Assembly: GCA_024407875.1 (NCBI GenBank)
Contig: JAKSVT010000020.1
Coordinates: 1-32,315, forward strand
Source of the DNA: Alphaproteobacteria bacterium
GTDB taxonomy: Bacteria > Pseudomonadota > Alphaproteobacteria > CAAGCB01 > CAG-977
DNA length: 32,315 nt
Direction of reading: 5' to 3'
The first letter of the stretch is position 1. The number at the start of each line of letters is the position of its first letter. Below, one piece after another: positions 16,064-24,154 of this stretch. The notes beneath the pieces are model-generated. The model had not been told where the DNA came from. It saw nothing but the letters and a program-made list of their open reading frames with translations, and made no database searches. A program made the position numbers and the translations under genes.

Positions 16064-17042
16064 TAACTTATTAAAAAAACAAGAATTAGGTCAATTCTTT
16101 ACAGTTAAAGAAAATTGGCTTTTGCCTCATATATTAGATTTTATTAAAAATTCTAAATGTAAAATTGCCTATGATCCATTTGCTGGGGCAGGTAATTTGT
16201 TGAATGCTGTAAAACCTTTTGGTATAACAAAAACTATAGGATTAGATATAGATAAAAATCTTAAATGGAAATTAAATGATTCTTTATTAAATATTCCAAG
16301 GATAGAAAACTCTATATTACTTACAAACCCTCCATATTTAGCAAAGCAATCAGCATCAAGAAAGCATCTTAATTTAAATTATTTTAAAAATTCTAGCTAT
16401 GATGATTTGTATTTAATTGCTTTAGATAAAATGCTTGAAGCATCAAAATTTGTAGTGGCAATTATACCAGAGTCTTTTATTAACTCAAATTATAAGCAAA
16501 AAAATTTATTAAGCTCAATTACAATTTTAGAACAAAATCCTTTTCTTGATACAGAAAATCCAGTTTGCATTGCATGTTTTGATGGTGAGTATAAAGAATT
16601 ATCTAAGGTAAAAGTTTATAAAGAAAATAAATTCATAAATGATTTAGATAGTATATTGAAAATTAGATTAGAACCAAAATTTAACGTTGATATTTCTTTC
16701 AATGATTTAAATGGTTGGTTAGGTTTAAGAGCTATTGATAAATCTGATGATAAGACGTTTATAAAATTCGATTTTAAAGAAAATATTAATTATGATTGGG
16801 ATAACAATATTAAAGTTAGTTCAAGACATATTTCTCTTATAAATATTGATATTCCAAAGAATAAAAGAAATCTTTTAATAAAAAAATCAAATGAAATTTT
16901 ACAGGAAATTAGAGGATTGTCAGCTGATGTTTTATTAACTCCATTTAAAGGAAATACAAAAAAAGGAAAACGTCGAAGAAGAATGGATTTTAGATTAGCG
17001 AGAGCTATTTTAGAAAAAGCAAAAGAAAAAATACTTGATTGA
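16056..17042 (+). CDS. Solitary DNA N6-adenine methyltransferase (NPPY type)
   Basis: A 328-residue SAM-dependent methyltransferase. It opens with a QELGQFFT motif common to gamma-class and Eco57I-like methylases, has the SAM-binding DPFAGAGNLL (40-49) with GLDID (62-66) as the next strand, and the catalytic NPPY at 91-94. The middle (about 150-270) has no recognised domain and may hold target recognition; the C terminus (296-328) is very basic. No restriction endonuclease gene is beside it, so it looks like an orphan methylase. It begins with GTG inside the last eight bases of lgt and probably relies on translational coupling. A role in RNA or protein methylation is less likely given NPPY with this N-terminal motif. 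Confidence 0.8.
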   Translation: MSNNLLKKQELGQFFTVKENWLLPHILDFIKNSKCKIAYDPFAGAGNLLNAVKPFGITKTIGLDIDKNLKWKLNDSLLNIPRIENSILLTNPPYLAKQSASRKHLNLNYFKNSSYDDLYLIALDKMLEASKFVVAIIPESFINSNYKQKNLLSSITILEQNPFLDTENPVCIACFDGEYKELSKVKVYKENKFINDLDSILKIRLEPKFNVDISFNDLNGWLGLRAIDKSDDKTFIKFDFKENINYDWDNNIKVSSRHISLINIDIPKNKRNLLIKKSNEILQEIRGLSADVLLTPFKGNTKKGKRRRRMDFRLARAILEKAKEKILD

Positions 17043-17124
17043 GAACAATTTAAAATTTCTTTATTTCGAAAAAAAATTAAGATATATTTATTCTAGAAGG
17101 TTTATCATAGAAGGATTTGCAATA

Positions 17125-17424
17125 ATGGAAATAGAAAAGAAAATCGAAGATGGTATGACTGTTTTGTATTTAAAAGGTCGTATTATTTCTACTCAATCTG
17201 GTGAAGTAGAAGGAGCTATTGAAGAGGCTCTTAAGGAAAATAATAAATTGGTTCTTGATTTGAAAAATGTTGATTTCATGGTTTCTGCTGGAGTTAGATT
17301 GCTTCTAGCAACAAATAACGAAGTTGAGGAAAAAGAGGGAACTTTTATTGTTAGAAATGCAAATAATGTTATTATGGAAGTTCTTAAAATTACAGGTCTT
17401 ACAAAATTCTTAAATATTCAATAA
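17125..17424 (+). CDS. STAS-domain anti-sigma factor antagonist (SpoIIAA/RsbV-like)
   Basis: A 99-residue single STAS domain. The characteristic LVLDLKNVDFMVSAGVRLLL (42-61) carries Ser54 at the place of the regulatory phosphoserine. The frame stays open back to an ATT-preceded start at 17035, but ATG 17125 has a proper AAGGA site at 17111-17115 and gives the normal family length, so I use it. It lies 27 bases before the gene for a protein that has both an antagonist-type phosphatase and a kinase domain, the two activities expected to act on Ser54. The downstream target, classically a sigma factor or another enzyme, is not encoded in the window. Confidence 0.88.
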   Translation: MEIEKKIEDGMTVLYLKGRIISTQSGEVEGAIEEALKENNKLVLDLKNVDFMVSAGVRLLLATNNEVEEKEGTFIVRNANNVIMEVLKITGLTKFLNIQ

Positions 17425-17451
17425 ATTATTGTTTAGAATAAGGCGTATTTT

Positions 17452-19707
17452 ATGCGTAAGATTTTCCGTAGATGGTTGCTATTATTAATCGCTTTAGTAT
17501 TTTCTCTTTCTATTGTTTCTTTTAATTATGGTTTCAGTATTTATGAAAAACAATATGGGGCTGACTTCTTACAAGTAAAGCTAGATTATGCTCTTAAACA
17601 ATTAAATAAATCTCATCAAAAAATTCATGAATTTAATACTAATTATAAACATGAAACTTTAAATTTGGCTTTTTTTATTTCAAAATTAGTTCAAAAGAAC
17701 CCCAAGTTTTTAAAGGTACAAAAATCATTATCGGAATTAGCTGATGATTTGGACGTTGAAGAAATAAATATTACAAATGAAAAGGGAATTATAGTTGCAT
17801 CTTCTAAAAAAGAAAATAAGGGAAAAGAATTAGAAGATAAGCCTAGTGAATTGCCGTCAAATTTGTTTGATGATAATAGTGCTTGGGAAAAAAATGATGA
17901 AGCGTTTTTTTCTAAAAATAGAGAATATTCTGTAAAATTAAATCGTTTTGAAGCGCCAGGATATATTCAAATTGTTCGATTATATGATGCATTAGAAGTT
18001 CAAAAAGATTCAGAACGTAAAACATCATTTTTAGAAGGATTTGAAATTGGTGATACGGGATTTGTTTTGTTAATTGGTAGCGAGAGTAAACGTATATTAT
18101 CTTCCACATATAAAAATCATGTTGGAAGATTTGCTCATGAAATTGGTTTAACTCCAATTGAATTGTGGCCTGATAGTGGATTGTTCTGGATTGAAACAAA
18201 AGAAGGTAGATATTTATGCTATCGTATTTCTACGAATTTAGATTTAGGAGCGTTCTTAGTTGGGGTTTATCCTGAAAAAGAATTGGTTCAACAACGCAAA
18301 GAAACAATGATTTGGTTAATCATTAGTTTCATGCTTGTTTTGATTGTATCATATTTTGCAATTTCTTTTTTGTTAAATAAAGTTGTTATTTCAGGTATTT
18401 TAAAAACAATTCATATTTTACATAAAATTACAAAAGGCGATTTAGAACAAAGAGTTGATATTTATTCAAACCCTGAATTTTCATCATTATCAACCGGTAT
18501 TAATACAATGGTTGAAGCTCTTCATAAAACAATGATTGAAAGAACAGCAAGAATAGAAAAAGAATTAGATTTGGCTAAAAAGATACAAATGAATGCAGTG
18601 CCATCTAAATTTCCTGCTTTCCCAAATGATTCAAGCTTTGATGTGTATGCTATTATGCATCCAGCTCGTGAAGTTGGTGGAGATTTCTATGATTTCTTTA
18701 CTTTAAGTTCTGATCATTCAAAATTATGTTTTGTTATCGCTGATGTGTCAGATAAAGGTGTTCCTGCAGCTATGTTTATGATGAGTGCAAAAGCTTTAAT
18801 TAAACAATTTGCAGAAAGAGGATTAAGTCCAGCAAAGATTTTTGAAGAGACAAACAGAGAATTAAAAATTAATAATACTACTTTTACTTTCGTAACTGTA
18901 TTTTTGGGCATTTTAGATACAAAGACAGGACGTTTGGTTTATTCAAATGCAGGCCATAATATGCCGATTTTTAAACATGAAAATGGTGTATGTGAATATA
19001 TTGAATGTGATTCAGGATATATTTTAGGAGCTGTTGCTAAAGCAAAGTTTGTAGATAACGAGATTTATTTAAAAGGTACAGAAGGATTACTCCTTTATAC
19101 TGATGGTGTAACTGAAGCAGAAAATGAAGATGAAAAATTATATTCAGATCAGCGTTTGTTGGACGTTGTAAATGAAAATCCTGCTAAAAGTTCAACTGAA
19201 ATTTTAGATTTTGTTTATAATGATGTTTTAGCTTATCGAGGTAAAGCAAAACAGTCTGATGACTTAACAATGTTGGCAGTGTCATATAATAGGCATACAC
19301 TTGAATTACCTGCAAATGAAGATAATTTGGATAAATTCTGTGAATTTGTTGATAATTTCTTGGATAAACAACAATGTTCTGATGAATTTAAGGCTAAGAT
19401 ATATGTTGTTTTAGATGAAATGATTTCTAATGTTGATAAATATGCATACAAGAATAAAAATGAAAATGAAAAATTGTTGCGTTTGTCTTGTTGTATAGGC
19501 GGAAGCCCAAAAGCTTTAGAAATTGTATTGATGGATAAAGGTACACCATTTGATCCGTTAAAAGAACCTGATTTGAACATTGATTTACCTCCAAAAGAAA
19601 GACCTGTTGGAAAGATGGGGATTTTTGTTGTTAAATCTATGGTGGATGAAATGACATATTCTTATGAAGATGGCTATAATATTGTGAAATTAAAGAAATT
19701 CATTTGA
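17452..19707 (+). CDS. Membrane sensor with HAMP, SpoIIE/PP2C phosphatase and RsbW-type kinase domains
   Basis: A 751-residue protein. Membrane helix 1 is about 8-27, a periplasmic sensor of about 250 residues follows (dCache-like in size), helix 2 is about 286-308, and a HAMP linker covers about 309-365. The PP2C/SpoIIE phosphatase (about 395-612) keeps the metal aspartates: Asp411 in GGDFYD, Asp431 in ADVSDKG, Asp551 in YTDGVTEA, and Asp603/604 in SDDLTML. The C-terminal GHKL kinase domain (about 625-751) has an N box DEMISN (Glu656, Asn660), DKGTPFDP (Asp695) and the glycine loop GKMGIFVVK (720-728). Such a protein could both dephosphorylate and phosphorylate the STAS protein next to it. 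Vibrio SypE is a known kinase-phosphatase of this general kind with a different domain order. Confidence 0.9.
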   Translation: MRKIFRRWLLLLIALVFSLSIVSFNYGFSIYEKQYGADFLQVKLDYALKQLNKSHQKIHEFNTNYKHETLNLAFFISKLVQKNPKFLKVQKSLSELADDLDVEEINITNEKGIIVASSKKENKGKELEDKPSELPSNLFDDNSAWEKNDEAFFSKNREYSVKLNRFEAPGYIQIVRLYDALEVQKDSERKTSFLEGFEIGDTGFVLLIGSESKRILSSTYKNHVGRFAHEIGLTPIELWPDSGLFWIETKEGRYLCYRISTNLDLGAFLVGVYPEKELVQQRKETMIWLIISFMLVLIVSYFAISFLLNKVVISGILKTIHILHKITKGDLEQRVDIYSNPEFSSLSTGINTMVEALHKTMIERTARIEKELDLAKKIQMNAVPSKFPAFPNDSSFDVYAIMHPAREVGGDFYDFFTLSSDHSKLCFVIADVSDKGVPAAMFMMSAKALIKQFAERGLSPAKIFEETNRELKINNTTFTFVTVFLGILDTKTGRLVYSNAGHNMPIFKHENGVCEYIECDSGYILGAVAKAKFVDNEIYLKGTEGLLLYTDGVTEAENEDEKLYSDQRLLDVVNENPAKSSTEILDFVYNDVLAYRGKAKQSDDLTMLAVSYNRHTLELPANEDNLDKFCEFVDNFLDKQQCSDEFKAKIYVVLDEMISNVDKYAYKNKNENEKLLRLSCCIGGSPKALEIVLMDKGTPFDPLKEPDLNIDLPPKERPVGKMGIFVVKSMVDEMTYSYEDGYNIVKLKKFI

Positions 19708-19724
19708 TAAATGAGGTTATAAAC

Positions 19725-21347
19725 ATGAAGAAATTTAAATTATGTAAAGTTATTCTTCCTTTGTTGGGCTTATTAATTGCTTGTAAACTTGTTAATGCTC
19801 AAGAACTTAAAAAAGTTATATTTAATTTAAGTCAAATGAATTCTCCTAAGTACACAATTTCTGTTCAAAGTGGCACTTATGATGCTGAAGTTGCTTATCA
19901 AAAATTTCCGGCAGCTAACATAAAGGAATTCTTTAGTGGTGATGATGCTGCAAAAGCTTTATTGGAAGGTAAAGTTGATGGTTTCTTTGGAGCACATATT
20001 ATAATGCACCATTTGGTTAATTCAAACTCTAACTTTGTATTTTATCCTGAAATAGTTAAACAAGCAAAAGCGGCTATTGCTGTTACAAAATCACGTCCTG
20101 ATTTGGTTGAAAAATTAAATGCTTTTATTGAAAAATCTGAACAAGATGGTAGTTTGCATGAACTTTACACTAATTTAGTTTTAAATTTAAAATATCCTGA
20201 AAGAAAAAACAAAAACGAAGTTCAAGTTTTATCAGATGAAGAAAAAATAGTACGTTATGTAAGTGATGAAGAAAAATCAAATACAATTATTGTTGGCATT
20301 GAGAAAGACTTTGTTCCTTTATCTTATAGATTAGATAATGGTGAACTAGATGGCTTTTTAGTTGTTTTAATGAGAAGATTTTCTAAAGAAACGGGTATAA
20401 AAGTTGTATTTAAATATGATTATTTTGGAACGTTATTATCTGAATTGTTGCTAGATAAAATTCAAGTAATTGCTTCAAATACAAACGTTACGGAAGCTCG
20501 TAAAGAAAAAATGTTGTTTACGAAAGATTTTTTAGGTAATGACTTTTCTATGCTTGTAAAGAAAGAATTACTTCCAACAGAAGAGAGTTTCCATTCATTT
20601 GTTAATGCAAAAATTGGAGTAATTGCAGATGCTTATAATGGGGTAATGGCATTAAGTAGAATTCCTACAGCAACAATTATTAATTATGATACAAATGCTA
20701 AAATGCTTTCTGATTTAAAAGAAGGGAAGATAGATGCTATTGCTCATGATTTGTCATTATTGGAAGATTATGCAAAATCAAATAATGATTTAACTGTTTA
20801 TCCAACGCCAATATCAACAGATTCTTATGCTGTTGCTACTAGAAAATCAGAAAAAGAATTAATTAGAGATATTAATAAGATTTATGCCAAATTTAATTTA
20901 GATGGTACTTTTTTCAAACTTGAACGTGTTTGGTTCGGCGATGAAAAGAAGTTTGATATGCCGGTTTCCAAACCTTCAGGAATAAAAAAACTTTTAAAGA
21001 TTGGATATATTCCTGATGCATATCCATTTTCATATGTTGATAAGAATGGAGAGGTTTTAGGTTATTCTATTCATGCTTTGTATATGGCTATGCAAGAATT
21101 GGGATATGGCATTTCTGAGATGATACCTATTGAATATAAGGATGTTGTTACGGAATTAATTTCTAGAAATATTGATTTAGCTGTTGGGGCTGTATCTATA
21201 ACTCCAGATAGATTAAAAATTATTGGTTTTACAATTCCTGAATATTATACATCTAACGTTATGTTAGTTAAAAAAAGTAGACTGTTAGCAGAAGCTAAAA
21301 AAGAAAAAAATAAAAAATCTTTTTTAAGTAAATTGTTAGGCAAGTGA
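19725..21347 (+). CDS. Exported tandem family-3 solute-binding protein with half-full-half lobe order
   Basis: The 540-residue protein has an N-terminal signal; LIAC with Cys20 fits a lipobox, while VNA|Q at 25 would suit signal peptidase I, so lipoprotein status is open. Residues about 42-153 read like the second half of an SBP_bac_3 domain (VQSGTYDAEV, DGFFGA, AAIAVTKSRPDLVEKLN, DGSLHELY). Residues 186-404 are a full domain (VGIEKDFVPLSYRLDNGELDGF through DGTFFKLERVW). Residues 424-517 are a first half (IGYIPDAYPFSYVDKNGEVLGY to EYYTSNVMLVKK). The ATG at 19725 has a GAGG site 8 bases ahead; an in-frame TTG at 19704 inside the previous gene is a worse start. No ABC permease is adjacent, so it may be a periplasmic sensor input for the kinase-phosphatase upstream. 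Confidence 0.82.
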   Translation: MKKFKLCKVILPLLGLLIACKLVNAQELKKVIFNLSQMNSPKYTISVQSGTYDAEVAYQKFPAANIKEFFSGDDAAKALLEGKVDGFFGAHIIMHHLVNSNSNFVFYPEIVKQAKAAIAVTKSRPDLVEKLNAFIEKSEQDGSLHELYTNLVLNLKYPERKNKNEVQVLSDEEKIVRYVSDEEKSNTIIVGIEKDFVPLSYRLDNGELDGFLVVLMRRFSKETGIKVVFKYDYFGTLLSELLLDKIQVIASNTNVTEARKEKMLFTKDFLGNDFSMLVKKELLPTEESFHSFVNAKIGVIADAYNGVMALSRIPTATIINYDTNAKMLSDLKEGKIDAIAHDLSLLEDYAKSNNDLTVYPTPISTDSYAVATRKSEKELIRDINKIYAKFNLDGTFFKLERVWFGDEKKFDMPVSKPSGIKKLLKIGYIPDAYPFSYVDKNGEVLGYSIHALYMAMQELGYGISEMIPIEYKDVVTELISRNIDLAVGAVSITPDRLKIIGFTIPEYYTSNVMLVKKSRLLAEAKKEKNKKSFLSKLLGK

Positions 21348-21367
21348 TTTTAATTTGACTTGATACT

Positions 21368-21376
21368 TGATATAAT
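21368..21376 (+). promoter_or_regulatory. Extended -10 promoter for the coiled-coil membrane gene
   Basis: TGATATAAT combines the TG of an extended -10 element with a perfect TATAAT (21371-21376). There is no good -35 at the usual distance, which is acceptable for this promoter class. The predicted start is near 21383, about 29 bases before the start codon. Confidence 0.5.
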
Positions 21377-21411
21377 ATATGAGTTAAAAAGGTAATATTG
21401 GAGATTGTGGC

Positions 21412-22125
21412 TTGAAATACTTGTTGTTATTGATATTGTTGCTTTGTGCACTTAGCGTATATGTTTTAGAGCCGCAATTAAAATCATTTTCTGTAATTGC
21501 AATTTTGGCTATTATCTTTTATTTCCTATATGATATTGCGATGGGAAAAGATGAAGAAGAAAGTGTTGTGAAAACACTAAGTAATGATGAAAAAATTACT
21601 TATATTACTATTAAAAATAGGGGCAAGATTGCTGAACCTAAAAATATGGAAGAATGGAAAGCTCTTCGTAAAAGATTAGAAGCTGATTGGGATAAAGAAT
21701 TAAAAGATCAAGAAGCAGCATTTCAGCGCCAGGTTGATATGATTACAAGAGCCCATAATGAAGCCTTGGCAAAAATTAAATCTCAATATGATGCTTTTGC
21801 AAAAGATTTTGATAAAAAATCAGGGATTAAAGCTGTTGAAAATAAAGCTGTTGATGAAAAGAAACCTGAATCTTACGTTGAATTAGTTAGGGCTCGTAAA
21901 GAAAAAGAAATGCGTGAAGCCAAAGAAAGACAAGCTGCTTGGGATAAAGAAGTTAGCCGTATGTCTGAAAAATGGCAAAAAGACAAAGCTTCAGCTCAAA
22001 AACAATGGAAAATTGAGGCTGATAGAATTCAACAAGACCGTTATAGTAATAAAAATAGAGCTAAAGAAGAATGGGATGCAGAAATTCTTCGTTTGCTCAA
22101 AATTGAAAATACTGCTGTTGGATAA
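21412..22125 (+). CDS. Membrane-anchored coiled-coil protein of unknown function
   Basis: A 237-residue protein with two hydrophobic helices at about 2-18 and 25-44, then a charged cytoplasmic or periplasmic part with long, Glu/Lys/Ala-rich helices (about 75-125 and 155-225) containing repeated tryptophans in W-x-x-E/K contexts. The frame begins with TTG; GGAG (21400-21403) eight bases upstream supports that choice, and no in-frame ATG lies close by. It sits alone between the solute-binding gene and the sigma-54 promoter of the flagellar operon, with its own apparent promoter. I do not recognise the family. A flagellar or cell-envelope role is suggested only by location. Confidence 0.75.
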   Translation: MKYLLLLILLLCALSVYVLEPQLKSFSVIAILAIIFYFLYDIAMGKDEEESVVKTLSNDEKITYITIKNRGKIAEPKNMEEWKALRKRLEADWDKELKDQEAAFQRQVDMITRAHNEALAKIKSQYDAFAKDFDKKSGIKAVENKAVDEKKPESYVELVRARKEKEMREAKERQAAWDKEVSRMSEKWQKDKASAQKQWKIEADRIQQDRYSNKNRAKEEWDAEILRLLKIENTAVG

Positions 22126-22147
22126 TATTTTAAACACGATTTAAATT

Positions 22148-22163
22148 TGGCACAAAACTTGCA
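22148..22163 (+). promoter_or_regulatory. Sigma-54 (RpoN) promoter of the flagellar operon
   Basis: TGGCAC (22148-22153), five bases, and TTGCA (22159-22163) match the RpoN consensus, with GG (22149-22150) and GC (22161-22162) exactly ten bases apart. Transcription would start near 22174, 28 bases before flgI. Sigma-54 control with an FlbD-type activator is well known for middle and late flagellar genes in alphaproteobacteria. The activator is not in this window and I did not identify its binding site. Confidence 0.88.
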
Positions 22164-22201
22164 TATTAGTTTGTAGAAAAATTAATGTGTGAGGTATCGC
22201 C

Positions 22202-23329
22202 ATGAAAAATTTGTTGAATTATATTAATAAGTGGACTGCTTTAGTATGTGGATTTGTAATGTTTTTATCCGCATCAGCTGCAGCAAATTCTCGTATTAAA
22301 GATATCACAGATATTGAAGGGGTGCGTGATAACCCTTTGATTGGTTATGGCTTAGTTGTAGGTCTTAACGGTACAGGTGATAATATTTCATCCATGGTGT
22401 TCACAGAAGAAAGCTTAATCGGTATGTTAGAAAGATTAGGCGTTAATACTCGTGATGGTAAAATTAAATCTAAAAATATTGCTGCCGTTATGGTAACTGG
22501 AAATTTGCCAGCATTTGCTCGTCAAGGTACAAAGATTGATGTTATGATTAGCGCTTTGGGTGATGCAAAAAGTTTGCAAGGTGGCGTTTTATTAGTAACA
22601 CCAATGCTAGGTGCTGATGGTGAAGTTTATGCTATTGCTCAGGGTGCTGTAGCAATTGGTGGATTTAATGCTGAAGGTAATGGACAATCAGTTGTAAAAG
22701 CTGTTCCTACTTCAGGTCGTATTTCAAATGGAGCAATTGTTGAACGTGAAATTCCATTCAATTTTGCAGGCCAAAATAATATTAGAATGACTTTACGTAA
22801 TCCTGATTTTACAACAGCTTCACGTGTTACATCGGCAATTAATTCCTATATGGGTAATATTTGCGCAAAAACTCTTGATAGTGCAACTATTCAAATCAAT
22901 TTACCTTACACAAAGAAAGATCAATTAGTTCAATTTTTAACAGATATTGAACAATTGCGTGTTGAACCAGACCAACAAGCAAAAGTAATTATTGATGAAA
23001 AAACTGGAATTATTGTAATTGGTGAAAATGTTCGTATTAATCCAGTTGCTATTGCTCAAGGTAATTTAACAATTCGTGTTAATGAAACACCTTTAGTTTC
23101 TCAACCAGCTCCTTTTGCAATGCAAGGCGAAACAACAATAGTTCCAAGAACTCAAATTGATGTCGATGAAGAAAAAGAAAATCGTATGTCTGTACTAAAA
23201 TCCGGTATTTCTTTGCAAGAATTAGTTGATGGATTAAATGCTTTAGGAATTGGCCCAAGAGATATGATTTCTATTTTACAAGCAGTTAAAGCTGCTGGTG
23301 CTCTTCAAGCTGAAATTGAAGTTATGTGA
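22202..23329 (+). CDS. flgI: Flagellar P-ring protein FlgI
   Basis: A 375-residue exported protein that builds the peptidoglycan-associated ring around the flagellar rod. The signal peptide ends near SAAA|NS at residue 28. The mature start SRIKDITDIEGVRDNPLIGYGLVVGLNGTGD is diagnostic of FlgI. Other conserved stretches are SLQGGVLLVTPMLGADGEVYAIAQGA in the middle and LQELVDGLNALGIGPRDMISILQAVKAAGALQAE at the end. The length is normal. It is the first gene behind the sigma-54 promoter, followed by flgJ with a 20-base gap. A GAGG ribosome site precedes the ATG. Confidence 0.97.
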   Translation: MKNLLNYINKWTALVCGFVMFLSASAAANSRIKDITDIEGVRDNPLIGYGLVVGLNGTGDNISSMVFTEESLIGMLERLGVNTRDGKIKSKNIAAVMVTGNLPAFARQGTKIDVMISALGDAKSLQGGVLLVTPMLGADGEVYAIAQGAVAIGGFNAEGNGQSVVKAVPTSGRISNGAIVEREIPFNFAGQNNIRMTLRNPDFTTASRVTSAINSYMGNICAKTLDSATIQINLPYTKKDQLVQFLTDIEQLRVEPDQQAKVIIDEKTGIIVIGENVRINPVAIAQGNLTIRVNETPLVSQPAPFAMQGETTIVPRTQIDVDEEKENRMSVLKSGISLQELVDGLNALGIGPRDMISILQAVKAAGALQAEIEVM

Positions 23330-23349
23330 TAAGACGAAAGGAATTGATC

Positions 23350-23691
23350 ATGAGTGATTTTAATGCAATGAGTGCCGCAATACCAACAAGTGTAAATGAA
23401 TATACACAAGCTCCAAATCTTAATAAGTTTGGAAGTATGAGCAAGGCTAGCTATGAAGATGTTAAAAAATCTGTTCAAGACTTTGAAGCTTTCTTCTTAA
23501 CACAAGCTTTTGAAACTATGTATAACACTGTTCCTGTAAATGAAAATTTTGGTGGTGGTAATGGAGAAAAGATTTTCCGTTCAATGTTAATGCAAGAATA
23601 TGGAAAAATGACAGCTCAAGCTGGTGGTATTGGATTGACAAATGAAATCATGGCTCAATTGGTTGCTTCTGGTAAAGTTGTGAAAGATTAG
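23350..23691 (+). CDS. flgJ: Flagellar rod-binding protein, FlgJ N-terminal type without muramidase
   Basis: A 113-residue protein matching only the rod-binding half of FlgJ: VQDFEAFFLTQAFETMY (42-58), GEKIFRSMLMQEYGKMTAQAGGIGLTNEIMAQLV (72-105). The peptidoglycan hydrolase half found in enterobacteria is absent, as is usual in alphaproteobacteria, where a separate lytic enzyme acts. I use the ATG at 23350, which has an AAAGGA site upstream; the frame also opens at a GTG at 23326 that overlaps the flgI stop, but the ATG has the better ribosome site. It helps cap or guide rod assembly in the periplasm. Confidence 0.92.
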   Translation: MSDFNAMSAAIPTSVNEYTQAPNLNKFGSMSKASYEDVKKSVQDFEAFFLTQAFETMYNTVPVNENFGGGNGEKIFRSMLMQEYGKMTAQAGGIGLTNEIMAQLVASGKVVKD

Positions 23692-23702
23692 GGAGTAAGC
23701 TC

Positions 23703-24134
23703 ATGAGTGTATCAGAAAAAATTCAAACACAATTGGCAATTATGAGTGAACTTTGCCGTTTGTTAAAAAAAGAAAATACATTGTTGCAAGATCAACGTCA
23801 GGATGAATGCAAAGATTTGTTAGAACAAAAAGAAAAGTTGTCTTTTGCTTATGCTGATGGATTTAAAGCTATTACAAAAAATAAAGAAAACTTTGCAGAA
23901 CTTAGCGATCAACAAAAAGGTGTTTTGCGCAAAGCTGCAATGACTTTAAAAATGTTAACGGATGAAAATAAGAGACTGTTAGAAATCAATAAAGATGCAA
24001 TTAATAGATTATTAAATGCAATGAAAAAAGATGTTGAAGAACAATCTCAACAAACACCTCTTTATAATGCTGATGGAGCTATTGTCGGTGATAGTGGTCA
24101 TCCTGTTGCATTGAGCTATAACTCAGTGCATTAA
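23703..24134 (+). CDS. flgN: FlgN-type export chaperone for the hook-filament junction proteins
   Basis: A 143-residue, mostly helical, charged protein. The pattern is typical of FlgN: an N-terminal helix with LCRLLKKENTLLQDQR, a DLLEQKEKL repeat, a central helix, then a helical C-terminal part (about 70-115) and a flexible tail. FlgN binds FlgK and FlgL in the cytosol and delivers them to the flagellar export apparatus. Its place directly before flgK strengthens the call, since sequence conservation in this family is low. The gap to flgJ is 11 bases, and a GGAGTAAG site precedes its start. Confidence 0.85.
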   Translation: MSVSEKIQTQLAIMSELCRLLKKENTLLQDQRQDECKDLLEQKEKLSFAYADGFKAITKNKENFAELSDQQKGVLRKAAMTLKMLTDENKRLLEINKDAINRLLNAMKKDVEEQSQQTPLYNADGAIVGDSGHPVALSYNSVH

Positions 24135-24154
24135 GATAGAAAAGGAGTAAGATC

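Noticed and set aside
17035-17124. N-terminal extension of the STAS protein from 17035
   Set aside because: It overlaps the methyltransferase end, has no ribosome site and adds 30 residues not typical of single STAS domains; ATG 17125 has a good site.
19704-19724. TTG start for the solute-binding protein inside the preceding gene
   Set aside because: The ATG at 19725 has a GAGG site at proper distance and begins a proper signal peptide (MKKFKLCK...).
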